Shown here piece by piece: positions 1 to 7,334 of a stretch of 35,693 bases of DNA; within the stretch, counting starts at the first letter, position 1; every line of letters starts with the position of its first letter. This stretch comes from an uncultured Eubacteriales bacterium. GTDB taxonomy: Bacteria > Bacillota > Clostridia > Monoglobales > Monoglobaceae. The notes under the pieces are model-generated. The model was given only the letters and a program-made list of their open reading frames with translations. It was not told where the DNA came from and ran no database searches. The position numbers and the translations under genes were made by a program. The stretch covers positions 1 through 35,693 of the forward strand of contig URAN01000029.1 of assembly GCA_900545865.1 (NCBI GenBank). The letters are read 5' to 3'.

Positions 1-475
1 TTCCGTTCACGCCGAATACCCATGCGATGCGGACGATGTAGAATTTTTTCACCCATTTCTCTACCGCGAGCTCTCCCTCGTATTTCGTCTGGCCGTATAC
101 GTTCAGCGGATGACGCTCATCATCCGGCTCCCACGGGCGGGTGCCCTGGCCGTCGAATACGTAGTCGGTGGAGATGTAGATCATTTTGCAGTCAAGATCA
201 TGGCAGACTTTTGCGATGTTCTCGGTTCCGACTGCATTGACCTGATGTACTTTTTCTTTTTTGTCATCATCCTCAGCAAGGTCTACAGCGGTCCATGCTG
301 CACAGTGGATTACGACATCCGGGTTTGCTTCGGTAATGACTTTTCTTACGCTTTCTGCATCGGTGATATCCATTTCTTCAATATCAACGCCGATTCCTTC
401 ATGACCGCGTTTTGCAAGTTCATTCATGACGTCATGGCCGAGCTGGCCTTTTACACCTGTTACAAATACTCTCAT
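1..475 (-). CDS. rmlD: dTDP-4-dehydrorhamnose reductase (RmlD family), C-terminus cut by window edge
   Basis: The 158 visible residues form an extended short-chain dehydrogenase/reductase of the RmlD type. RmlD makes the last NADPH-dependent step of dTDP-L-rhamnose synthesis in the cytoplasm. The start ATG is preceded by AAGGAG. A Rossmann motif is seen at residues 7-13 (G-V-K-G-Q-L-G), followed by NPDVVIHCAAWTAVD (residues 51-65), the STDYVF strand (102-107) and the catalytic Tyr127-xxx-Lys131 in YGQTK. The order and spacing are those of the family, where full length is about 280-300 residues, so almost half is missing past the left edge. The gene has its own promoter and is not part of the mgtC operon. 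Seen: fold motifs and active site. Inferred: supply of rhamnose for a cell-surface polymer. A related NAD-dependent epimerase is the only serious alternative. Confidence 0.88.
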   Translation of the reverse strand, partial: MRVFVTGVKGQLGHDVMNELAKRGHEGIGVDIEEMDITDAESVRKVITEANPDVVIHCAAWTAVDLAEDDDKKEKVHQVNAVGTENIAKVCHDLDCKMIYISTDYVFDGQGTRPWEPDDERHPLNVYGQTKYEGELAVEKWVKKFYIVRIAWVFGVNG

Positions 476-561
476 AATGGTTCTCCTTTTTTCTGATTTT
501 GTTATCGTTATGTTTTGTCTGTCTCTTGTTTTTCAGTCTGATTTTCTGTTTGTACCATGAG

Positions 562-590
562 TATAAAGGATGACGTTATGTCATGGTCAA
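562..590 (-). promoter_or_regulatory. Promoter of rmlD with internal palindrome and upstream A/T tracts
   Basis: Read leftward, the -35 box is TTGACC (585-590) and the -10 box TTTATA (562-567), with a 17-bp spacer. The spacer contains the palindrome ATGAC-ATAAC-GTCAT (570-584), placed where a repressor would block RNA polymerase. Beyond the -35 box, alternating A and T tracts at 595-625 could act as an UP element or curved DNA. About 90 nt of leader precedes the rmlD start. The rest of the 476-804 gap, apart from the hairpin at 736-765, shows nothing recognisable. Confidence 0.6.
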
Positions 591-735
591 GCACTTTTTT
601 CAAAAAAACTTGTTTTTCTCAAAAAAGTTTATACTTGGCGGAGTATTATCCTTAAATTATTGTATGTTATAAAAATAAATGAAAATCTGATACATAAATT
701 AGAGGTAAAGACAGAGGGAGAGACAGAGAAATAAA

Positions 736-765
736 TATCGGGGACGGATTACGCCGCCCCCGATA
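736..765 (-). terminator. Hairpin downstream of mgtC, probable terminator
   Basis: An 8-bp perfect stem (TATCGGGG / CCCCGATA) encloses a GC-rich loop, 40 nt past the mgtC stop. On the leftward strand it is followed by a T-rich but interrupted run (TATTTATTTCTC), so termination is plausible rather than certain. It ends the leftward four-gene operon before the rmlD promoter region. Confidence 0.45.
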
Positions 766-804
766 AAATTGAATAAGAAACATAAAAATTTCGAAGATAA
801 AGGG

Positions 805-1491
805 TTATGCCAAACTCTTTATCTTGCAATTATAACTTATTTTATCGACTATTTCGTCTTCGTTTATGTTTTCGGGAACTTCAAAAACTATTTTATAATT
901 TCTCGTTTCGGTTTCTTTGTTTTTCTCAACGGATACATCCGATACGGTTGCGCCGATTTCGGACAGCATAGTTTTTATGTGTATCTGATAATCCGCTGCG
1001 TCAACATCGCTTATGTATAATGCCTTGCTTTTTGGCATTTGCAGCCATCTGAAATTTCGATGCAGCAAAATCTGTGCCGCAACAATTGTCAGCATTGTGA
1101 CAAAACCCAGAACATAGAGACCTGCGCCGATTGACATACCTATTCCTGCCGTTGCCCATATTCCCGCTGCGGTTGTAAGTCCCGTTATTGAATTTTTGTG
1201 CACGAAAATCATTCCTGCACCCAAAAAGCCTATTCCGCTTACCACCTGGGCGGCAATCCGTGCGCCGTCCGCGCCGCGCATTCCCATTTCACCCGATATC
1301 GTATCTGAAAATCCGTATTTTGAAATTACCATCATCAGAGCCGCTCCGACCGCAACAATACAGTGTGTTCTGACACCTGCGCTTTTGGAACGTGTAAGCC
1401 TTTCGAGGCCTATTATTACACCGCATATACCTGCTGTTATTACCCTTACGGCAAGCGCAAGCTGGTATATCTGAAAGTTATCTGTTGTCAT
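805..1491 (-). CDS. mgtC: MgtC/SapB family membrane protein
   Basis: This 228-residue protein has the MgtC architecture: four to five hydrophobic helices in residues 8-145 and a soluble C-terminal domain of about 80 residues (ACT-like in the family). Recognisable family motifs are GLERLTRSKSAGVRTH (28-43), VAVGAA, RIAAQVVSGIGFLGAGMIF and GLTTAAGIWATAGIG. Known members sit in the cytoplasmic membrane and affect Mg2+ and phosphate homeostasis and F-type ATPase activity; their direct biochemical role is debated. The start ATG has a good AAAGGCGGAG site. It is the last gene of the leftward operon, 32 bp after the PfkB kinase, which suggests cotranscription. Its link to the sugar genes upstream is unclear; a response to phosphate released by their activity is one guess. 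Confidence 0.88.
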   Translation of the reverse strand: MTTDNFQIYQLALAVRVITAGICGVIIGLERLTRSKSAGVRTHCIVAVGAALMMVISKYGFSDTISGEMGMRGADGARIAAQVVSGIGFLGAGMIFVHKNSITGLTTAAGIWATAGIGMSIGAGLYVLGFVTMLTIVAAQILLHRNFRWLQMPKSKALYISDVDAADYQIHIKTMLSEIGATVSDVSVEKNKETETRNYKIVFEVPENINEDEIVDKISYNCKIKSLA

Positions 1492-1523
1492 TATATCTCC
1501 GCCTTTCGGTTTGGTTTGTTATA

Positions 1524-2468
1524 TTAAAGTGTGTTCGGATACGATTCAATCGCACCGAATCTTTGAACGCTTTCGCCGCAATATTTGTTGGATGCCGCGA
1601 GATAGTTTTTAAGCTCGGTCTCGGACAGTCTTTCGAGACCATCTCTGTCGATTCCGTTTTGATAAAGATTATACAAAAACGAACCGCAAAACGCATCGCC
1701 TGCGCCCGTTGTGTCGATAGCTTTAATCTTTTCGGACGGTGAAAATGCCTGTGCGTTTGACGTGAATGCATATGCCCCGTCCGCTCCGCAAGTGTGCAAT
1801 ACAAGCTTTGCTGTCTTTAAAAGTCTTTGACATCCCTTTTGAACATTATCTGTTTCGGTTATGAATGAAAGTTCTTCGTCCGAAATTTTTATTATGTCCG
1901 CATAAGCCAGAAATTCGATTACCGCCGCTTTTAAATCCTCTCGGCTTTTCCAAAGCGGAAATCTCAAATTCGGGTCAAAGCTGATTATTGCGCCGTTTTG
2001 CTTTGCAAATTCTATTGCGCGTCTGTGTGCGTCTTTCATGGGAAAGTCACCGAGCGACACGGAACAAAAATGCAATGCAAAGCAGTTTTTGAAATCCGAT
2101 TTTTTCAAATTTTCCGCGGTATAAAGCATATCGGCGGACGGATTCCGATAAAATGAAAATGTTCTTGCGCCATCCGCGCTGAGACTCACGAATGCAAGCG
2201 CGGTGTTTGCCGCATCGGTTCGGGTCACAAATTCGGTGCCTATATTATATTGTTTGAGCGCGTCTGAAATCTTATCGCCGAACGGGTCATTCCCGAGCTG
2301 TGTGCAAAGCTGAGTCTTTCCGCCGAGCTTGGAAAAAGCACCGAGCACGTTTGTCGGCGCGCCCCCTATTTTGGGCGCAAAAGCCGTGACCTCAGAGAAG
2401 TCACAGCCATATTTGTCGGGTATAAAGTCAATAAGAGCTTCGCCTATTGCGAATAATGTATCTTTCAT
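1524..2468 (-). CDS. PfkB-family carbohydrate kinase, fructokinase-like
   Basis: This 314-residue cytoplasmic ATP-dependent sugar kinase has normal length for a ribokinase-type fructokinase. The N-terminal signature GGAPTNV (35-41) and the C-terminal signature DTTGAGDAF, with catalytic base Asp258, are intact. The segment FSFYRNPSADMLY and the IKISDEE motif resemble fructokinases and 2-keto-3-deoxygluconate kinases, so a ketose or keto-sugar acid is the likely substrate. The start ATG lies 11 bp after the dehydrogenase stop and its GAGG site overlaps that TGA, implying translational coupling. Position after a polyol dehydrogenase suggests that it phosphorylates the ketose made by that enzyme (inference). 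The exact sugar cannot be read from the sequence. Confidence 0.88.
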   Translation of the reverse strand: MKDTLFAIGEALIDFIPDKYGCDFSEVTAFAPKIGGAPTNVLGAFSKLGGKTQLCTQLGNDPFGDKISDALKQYNIGTEFVTRTDAANTALAFVSLSADGARTFSFYRNPSADMLYTAENLKKSDFKNCFALHFCSVSLGDFPMKDAHRRAIEFAKQNGAIISFDPNLRFPLWKSREDLKAAVIEFLAYADIIKISDEELSFITETDNVQKGCQRLLKTAKLVLHTCGADGAYAFTSNAQAFSPSEKIKAIDTTGAGDAFCGSFLYNLYQNGIDRDGLERLSETELKNYLAASNKYCGESVQRFGAIESYPNTL

Positions 2469-2479
2469 ATCTCAATACC

Positions 2480-3505
2480 TCATATGTTCGGATTTATGAT
2501 AAACTTTCCGCGGCGACGCAAATCTTTGTCCGCCAAAATCACGGGAAGCTCATCGAGAGACACCGTTTTATAAACGGGAGTGCTTATGTCTATACGATTT
2601 GAATCAATCATTTCAATTGCGCGCTGTTGTGTGTACGGATTGATGTATGATGCCTTAATCTCTATTTCTTTTTTGAAAATCTCAAACGGTTTTATCGAAA
2701 CGGTATCGTTGGGCGCGGTCAGACCAAAGAACATTACGATTGACTTTTTACCGGCAATATCAATCGCCTGTTCCATAGTTGATGCGCGGCCGACACATTC
2801 GATAACCTTGCTGACCCTGTTTATCCCGTGTCGGGTCAAAGCATCTTTCGCGTCTTGCGATGTGGGGTCTATGCAAAAATCCGCACCGAGCTTTTCGGCG
2901 AGAGCGCGTTTTTCGCTCTGAGGCTCTATCGCAATAATCTTTGCCGCACCTGATGTCTTTGCCAGCTGAAGCATTATCATTCCAATCATACCGCATCCGA
3001 TAACAACCACCGTATCATCCGTTTTTATATCACACATATCGATTCCGTGCATACAGCACGCAACGGGTTCGCACATTGCCGCTTGTTCGAATGTTGTCGT
3101 ATCGGCAATCTTGTATACCTGACTTACGGGAACGGCGCAATACTGTGCGAATCCGCCGTCCACGGTTGTTCCTATACCGATTATGTTATCACAAAAATGA
3201 CCGATCGCGCTTTTGCAATAATAACAGCTTCCGCACAATTTGTTTGGGTCAACGCACACTCTGTCACCGACCGAAACAGTCTTTACATTATCGCCGACTT
3301 CTGTTACCACTCCCGAAAATTCGTGACCGAGCGTTGTTCCGGGCGGTGTTGCCGCCGCGCCCTCGTCACCGTCGAAAATATGAATATCCGTTCCGCATAC
3401 GCCGCAAGCCATAACTTTTATAACGACCTCATCGGCTTTCGCTTTTGGGATGTCCTTTTCTTCTATATTTAGATTATTCTTTCCGTAAAATACAGCAGCT
3501 TTCAT
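2480..3505 (-). CDS. Zinc-dependent alcohol/polyol dehydrogenase (sorbitol or threonine dehydrogenase-like)
   Basis: A 341-residue medium-chain dehydrogenase/reductase. Catalytic zinc ligands are visible at Cys37 (in CGVCGTD), His61 and Glu62 (GHEFSG). The structural zinc lobe has all four cysteines at 91, 94, 97 and 105 with standard spacing. A nucleotide-binding motif GCGMIG follows, and an acidic residue after the next strand (IAIEP) favours NAD over NADP. The family oxidises secondary alcohols of polyols (sorbitol, xylitol, butanediol) or threonine; the best guess here is polyol to ketose, because a PfkB kinase follows. A strong GGGGG ribosome site overlaps the end of the fusion gene before it (12-bp gap). 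Cytoplasmic; substrate unproven. Confidence 0.88.
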   Translation of the reverse strand: MKAAVFYGKNNLNIEEKDIPKAKADEVVIKVMACGVCGTDIHIFDGDEGAAATPPGTTLGHEFSGVVTEVGDNVKTVSVGDRVCVDPNKLCGSCYYCKSAIGHFCDNIIGIGTTVDGGFAQYCAVPVSQVYKIADTTTFEQAAMCEPVACCMHGIDMCDIKTDDTVVVIGCGMIGMIMLQLAKTSGAAKIIAIEPQSEKRALAEKLGADFCIDPTSQDAKDALTRHGINRVSKVIECVGRASTMEQAIDIAGKKSIVMFFGLTAPNDTVSIKPFEIFKKEIEIKASYINPYTQQRAIEMIDSNRIDISTPVYKTVSLDELPVILADKDLRRRGKFIINPNI

Positions 3506-3517
3506 ATGTATTCCCCC

Positions 3518-5131
3518 TTAATATTTGACTGCGCATTGTATCGCGCGCCTGTTTTTATAATAGTATATGTTTTCAAAGCCAATCTCTTTAATAATCTCGT
3601 ATGCCGCGTCAAAACTGTTTGCCGAATTTTGGCTTATGTGTGCATCCGAACCGAGCGTAATCAAATATCCGCCCATATCTCTGTACATTTCAAGAATCCA
3701 TTTCTCGGGCATAAACTCGCAATAGACGCTGTCTTTGTATACGCATGAGGTGTTTATTTCAAGCGCAATCTTGCGCTTTATTACCTCTTTTAAGACTTTC
3801 TCTATCTTGGCACGGTAATTTTTTGCATCAATATTTAAGCCGTACTTTCCGTTAATGTATCTCAAAGGACAGGTCAGATGTGCAAGTATGTCAAAATCAC
3901 ATTCATTGAGCATAACATACATATCATCAAAATATTTGTCAAAATATTTTTCGGTTGTTTCCTTGCCGAGTTCGCCGAAGTTAATCGTTGAGTACGGCAT
4001 TTCGTAACCGTCAAACTTCACCGCGTGAACAGAGCCGATGACGACATCGGTATCATATTTTTTTAGAATATTCGCCGCCGCATCGGGAAACCAAAAGGCT
4101 TCGCCCATTTCAACGCCTTTTATGACCTCAACGCCGCCGCTTTCGTTTGCCGATTGAGCATCGTGTGTCGAACCGATCAATACCTTATCCAAATCGATTG
4201 TTTCGCAATACTCAATATCGCAATGGTCGGTAACGGCAAAGCCTTTCAGACCGCGCGATTTCGCGCATTTTTTCATATCGGTCACGGGACACGCGGAATC
4301 GTGTGAATTTTCGGAATGTGTGTGCATATCGTATATTATGCCGCAATTTTTAAAAGGTTTTATCGTTCCGTCCGTTTCGATAATGTCGGGATTAAAGCGC
4401 TCTGTTGCTTTATAAAAATCCGCATAGTTATCGATAATCCATATTCCGAGTTTGGCGAAATTTTTAATCTTTGACGCTGATTCTTCATCAGCGAAAGGAA
4501 CTCTTACCCACGATGTGCGCCGACACTCGAACGGGAGCCATACCGTGAGCCGCTCGCGCGGAATAAGGGCACTTAACTCGTTTAGGGTGTTTGCTGTAAC
4601 CTCGCCGTCATAATCGATTGCCGTGTTCGGAAGTCGCTTGAGACACTTTTTAATAAACTCTATGTCGTTTGAGGTTATCGAAATTAAGTCTTGATACGGG
4701 ATTAAAAGCTCAAATAAAATGCCGAGCATTTCATCAGAGAACCTTTGTATCTTATTATCGATTTTAAGGCGTATACCCTCTGATTTTGCCAAAGTCAAAA
4801 CATCATCAAAGAGCGGAATTTTTTCGCCGCGGAATTTATTCGACACACCGATTCCCAAATCGTATTTGAGAGCCTCAGTATATGTAATGTCATTTATTCG
4901 TATTTCTTTGGTCGGCACGGTGCCGTATGCCGGAGATGCCGTTCGGTTTATCGTATCATCGTGCAGCGTAACGATTTTTTTATCCGCCGTATATCCGAGG
5001 TCGAGTTCAATCACGTCATATCCCTGTTCCGCCGCCGCTCGGTAAGCCGACATTGAATTTTCGGGATATTCGCTTGCAGCACCCATATGCGCCTGAAGGG
5101 CAATGGTTTTTACTTTATCGGATTTTTTCAA
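3518..5131 (-). CDS. Fused glycerophosphodiester phosphodiesterase-PHP domain phosphoesterase
   Basis: A 537-residue two-domain enzyme. Residues 9-255 are a GDPD domain: His15-Met16-Gly17, PENS (23-26), Glu42 and Asp44 in IELDLG, His57 in LHDD. These match the metal and catalytic sites of glycerophosphodiesterases, except that the usual Arg of the His-Arg-Gly motif is Met. Residues 265-537 are a PHP domain like histidinol phosphatases: His270-x-His272, TDHCD, GSVHAV, DILAHL, ALEINTS and GSDAH supply the metal ligands. No signal peptide, so cytoplasmic. I chose the TTG start at 5131 because AGAGGG lies 7 nt before it; an upstream TTG at 5152 would add seven residues and lacks a site. First gene of the leftward operon. 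Inferred role: cleave a phosphodiester, then remove the phosphate from the product. The two domains could instead act on unrelated substrates. Confidence 0.85.
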   Translation of the reverse strand: MKKSDKVKTIALQAHMGAASEYPENSMSAYRAAAEQGYDVIELDLGYTADKKIVTLHDDTINRTASPAYGTVPTKEIRINDITYTEALKYDLGIGVSNKFRGEKIPLFDDVLTLAKSEGIRLKIDNKIQRFSDEMLGILFELLIPYQDLISITSNDIEFIKKCLKRLPNTAIDYDGEVTANTLNELSALIPRERLTVWLPFECRRTSWVRVPFADEESASKIKNFAKLGIWIIDNYADFYKATERFNPDIIETDGTIKPFKNCGIIYDMHTHSENSHDSACPVTDMKKCAKSRGLKGFAVTDHCDIEYCETIDLDKVLIGSTHDAQSANESGGVEVIKGVEMGEAFWFPDAAANILKKYDTDVVIGSVHAVKFDGYEMPYSTINFGELGKETTEKYFDKYFDDMYVMLNECDFDILAHLTCPLRYINGKYGLNIDAKNYRAKIEKVLKEVIKRKIALEINTSCVYKDSVYCEFMPEKWILEMYRDMGGYLITLGSDAHISQNSANSFDAAYEIIKEIGFENIYYYKNRRAIQCAVKY

Positions 5132-5164
5132 AATAAGACCCTCTTTCACCAATGTTTAACATAT

Positions 5165-5192
5165 ATAATAGCACGTTAATTTTAAAAATCAA
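5165..5192 (-). promoter_or_regulatory. Promoter of the leftward GDPD-PHP/dehydrogenase/kinase/mgtC operon
   Basis: Read leftward, TTGATT (5187-5192) and TATTAT (5165-5170) are separated by 16 bp and lie about 35 bp before the chosen TTG start. The region beyond the -35 box holds the AAACGCTCA repeats shared with the divergent deoR promoter. Confidence 0.6.
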
Positions 5193-5225
5193 GGTACGCC
5201 GTGATTTGTGATTATTCGCTCGCGA

Positions 5226-5264
5226 AAACGCTCATTTCGAGGTTTAAAAACGCTCAAACGCTCA
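5226..5264. promoter_or_regulatory. Three direct repeats AAACGCTCA, candidate DeoR operator
   Basis: The nonamer AAACGCTCA occurs at 5226-5234, 5248-5256 and 5256-5264, the last two overlapping by one base. The start-to-start spacings are 22 and 8 bp. The cluster lies between the two divergent promoters, just upstream of the deoR -35 box. DeoR-family repressors of sugar operons often bind direct repeats in such divergent regions, so this is the natural site for the adjacent regulator. Seen: repeats and position. Inferred: binding. Confidence 0.5.
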
Positions 5265-5272
5265 TATTTTTA

Positions 5273-5301
5273 TTGACGAACGGATGATTTTGTGGTATAT
5301 T
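5273..5301 (+). promoter_or_regulatory. Promoter of deoR
   Basis: TTGACG (5273-5278), a 17-bp spacer and TATATT (5296-5301) give a near-consensus sigma-A promoter. Transcription would start near 5308, so the coding start must lie downstream, in agreement with the GTG at 5415 and a leader of about 107 nt. Confidence 0.7.
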
Positions 5302-5332
5302 TATTAAAAATCAAACGTAATGTATGCGAAAT

Positions 5333-5347
5333 AGGGTTCCCGAAAAA
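5333..5347 (+). repeat. Copy of a dispersed repeat in the deoR leader
   Basis: The 15 bases AGGGTTCCCGAAAAA recur exactly at 30680-30694, and both copies are followed within about 20 bases by a GTA...CCAC segment (5353-5362 here). In this copy the element lies in the transcribed leader of deoR. It probably belongs to a genome-wide noncoding repeat family; function unknown. Confidence 0.5.
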
Positions 5348-5414
5348 CGGAATGTATACCACGAATTATGCGTATATTCACCAAGAATATAAAATTTTTA
5401 AAGGAGAATCAAAC

Positions 5415-6170
5415 GTGAACAAGGACAGAGAAAAAGAGATAATAAAAATCCTGCTTGCCGAGGAACAGGTGACCGTTGCGTATCTTGCCGACAAGCTTTA
5501 TGCAAGCCGCCCGTCAATCCGCCGCGACCTTGCCAATCTTGAAAAGATGCAGCTCATACATCGAACGCACGGCGGAGCGGTTTTGAATAACAGCAGTATG
5601 GCGGATTCGAAAATTCCGTTTATACTGCGCGAACTTGAACATGGTACGGCAAAGTCGAAAATGGGCAGAGCCGCCGCCGAGCTTGTCAATGACGGAGATG
5701 TTATCCTGCTTGACGCGTCAACGAGCGCATACAATATAATTCCGTTTTTGGCAAACAAAAAGAATCTTACCGTTATAACAAGCGGTCTTAAATTGATGCA
5801 ATCCGCAGGCGAACACGGGATAAAGGTTTTGGCCACGGGCGGCGAGCTTATAACCTCGTGTATGTCGCTTGTCGGTCCTGAGGCTTATTCGATTATTGAA
5901 CGTTATACGGCAAACCTTTTGTTCTTTTCCTGCCGCGGCTTGACCGTTGACGGTTGTGCAACCGATTTTTCGGTGGAGGAAAATTGGGTTCGGCGCATAA
6001 TGCTCAGGCACGCCGAAAAGAGAGTCTTGCTCTGTGACAGCAGCAAAATCGGCAAGTCATACGTCAACGCTATCTGTACAGTGCGCGACATTGATTATAT
6101 TATAAGCGAAAAGCCTTTGCCGCCGCCGCTCGATAAAAAAGAGTATTCCGCCGCGATTACGTCCGTTTAA
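5415..6170 (+). CDS. DeoR/GlpR family transcriptional regulator
   Basis: A 251-residue regulator of standard DeoR length. The N-terminal winged helix (about residues 3-57) contains TVAYLADKLYASRPSIRRDL and ends in HRTHGGAV, the family signature. The C-terminal sugar-phosphate sensor domain shows LLDASTSA, TSGLKLM, CRGLTVDG and LLCDSSKIG, all typical. The GTG at 5415 is chosen because AAGGAG precedes it by 8 nt; upstream in-frame starts from 5292 overlap the promoter itself. It is divergent from the phosphodiesterase-dehydrogenase-kinase operon and most likely represses it and itself, with a phosphorylated sugar as inducer (family knowledge plus context). A perfect terminator follows directly. 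Confidence 0.9.
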   Translation: MNKDREKEIIKILLAEEQVTVAYLADKLYASRPSIRRDLANLEKMQLIHRTHGGAVLNNSSMADSKIPFILRELEHGTAKSKMGRAAAELVNDGDVILLDASTSAYNIIPFLANKKNLTVITSGLKLMQSAGEHGIKVLATGGELITSCMSLVGPEAYSIIERYTANLLFFSCRGLTVDGCATDFSVEENWVRRIMLRHAEKRVLLCDSSKIGKSYVNAICTVRDIDYIISEKPLPPPLDKKEYSAAITSV

Positions 6171-6211
6171 AAACAAATCGTCCGCGCATAACTTGCGCGG
6201 ACGATTTGTTT
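6171..6211. terminator. Bidirectional terminator between deoR and degV
   Basis: An 18-bp perfect inverted repeat (AAACAAATCGTCCGCGCA, loop TAACT) begins at the base after the deoR stop. A-rich and T-rich ends flank the GC core on both strands, so it can stop transcription from deoR and from the convergent degV. Confidence 0.9.
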
Positions 6212-6277
6212 AAGTACCGAACAGAGACAACTGTCGGACACTTCTCCCCTTTTATCGGAATTCTACCGATTTTGCGG

Positions 6278-7174
6278 CTAAATATTTTTATCACGGTCGC
6301 CGCCGACAAAGAATACTGCCACAGTACCTATGCCGGTATGGCTTCCGATAACCGTTCCTATATCATTTATCATAACGGGTGCGGCAAGTTTCGGAAAAGC
6401 CGCCTCGATTCTGTCGGCAACCTCGCGCGCATCGTCATAGCACGCCGAGTTTGATATAAAGCACTTTCCGTTATAATCTGTGCCGCCGACCGCGTTTTCT
6501 TTCATACGCTCAACGATTCTTTCGATAACTTTCTTTTTGGTGCGAACCTTTTCAACGGGGGTGAGCTTGCCCTCGTTATCAACGTGCATAAGCGGACATA
6601 TCCTGAGAACAGTCCCGGCAATAGCTGCCGTTGCGGTGACTCTGCCGCCTCTTTTGAGATGAAAGAGGTCGGTTGTAAAGAACCAGTGATGAACGGTTTT
6701 TTTGTTATCCTCTATCCATTTGCAAAGCTCGTCATAGCCCATGCCCGAATCGCGTCTGTCCGCCGCCATATCGATAATCAAGCCAAAACCCGCCGATGCA
6801 CAGAGTGTATCGATAACGGTGATGTTTCTTTCTGGATATTTCGCCGACAATTCCTCTGCCGCAATCCTCGCCGAGTTATAAACGCCTGATATTCCCGTTG
6901 ACAAAGAAAGATGAATAATATCCTTTCCGTCTTTGAGATACGGCTCAAAAAATTGCATAAATTCATCGGTGTTTACCTGCGATGTGGTCGGCATGGCACC
7001 GTCAGCAATCATTTTATAAAAATCCGATATTTTGACCGTTTCACCCAAGTCATCGGGATAAGATTTTCCGTCAATCACAAAATGGAAACAGACATACGGG
7101 ATATTTCTTTTGTCAAGATATTCTTTTGGCATATCTGCCGTCGAACAACAGGTGATAACATAGTTATTTTCCAA
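6278..7174 (-). CDS. DegV family fatty-acid-binding protein
   Basis: A 298-residue soluble DegV protein. Family landmarks are the N-terminal TCCSTADMP, the PTTSQVN segment, the lipid-site loop SLSTGISGVYNSA, the IDTLCAS strand and the LKRGGRV segment. DegV/FakB proteins bind a fatty acid between two alpha/beta domains; FakB members present it to the kinase FakA, while many others have no assigned partner. The start chosen is TTG at 7174 with AAGGAG 9 nt upstream; an in-frame ATG at 7213 has no ribosome site and lies in the promoter area. Divergent from a TetR regulator that may control it. No FakA-type gene is present in the window. Confidence 0.87.
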   Translation of the reverse strand: MENNYVITCCSTADMPKEYLDKRNIPYVCFHFVIDGKSYPDDLGETVKISDFYKMIADGAMPTTSQVNTDEFMQFFEPYLKDGKDIIHLSLSTGISGVYNSARIAAEELSAKYPERNITVIDTLCASAGFGLIIDMAADRRDSGMGYDELCKWIEDNKKTVHHWFFTTDLFHLKRGGRVTATAAIAGTVLRICPLMHVDNEGKLTPVEKVRTKKKVIERIVERMKENAVGGTDYNGKCFISNSACYDDAREVADRIEAAFPKLAAPVMINDIGTVIGSHTGIGTVAVFFVGGDRDKNI

Positions 7175-7218
7175 AATAAATTTCTCCTTACACCTTGTAA
7201 TTTTTTTATACATATGTT

Positions 7219-7247
7219 AAAATAACTCAAAACGAATAAAAAAGCAA
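7219..7247 (-). promoter_or_regulatory. Weak candidate promoter of degV
   Basis: Read leftward, TTGCTT (7242-7247) and TATTTT (7219-7224) have a 17-bp spacer. The region is so AT-rich that other registers are possible. It supports the downstream TTG start of degV. A small palindrome CTTGT-GAC-ACAAG at 7307-7319, overlapping the tetR ribosome site, could be an operator of that regulator. Confidence 0.35.
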
Positions 7248-7334
7248 TTACATAAATCAAAAAATGAAAGTTAATTATACACATTTATAAAACTGTAAAC
7301 AAATGACTTGTGACACAAGGAGGATAAACACATT

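Noticed and set aside
5292..5414. An N-terminal extension of the DeoR protein by 41 residues
   Set aside because: The upstream start overlaps the -10 region, has no ribosome site, and the extension is not part of the DeoR fold; GTG at 5415 has AAGGAG.
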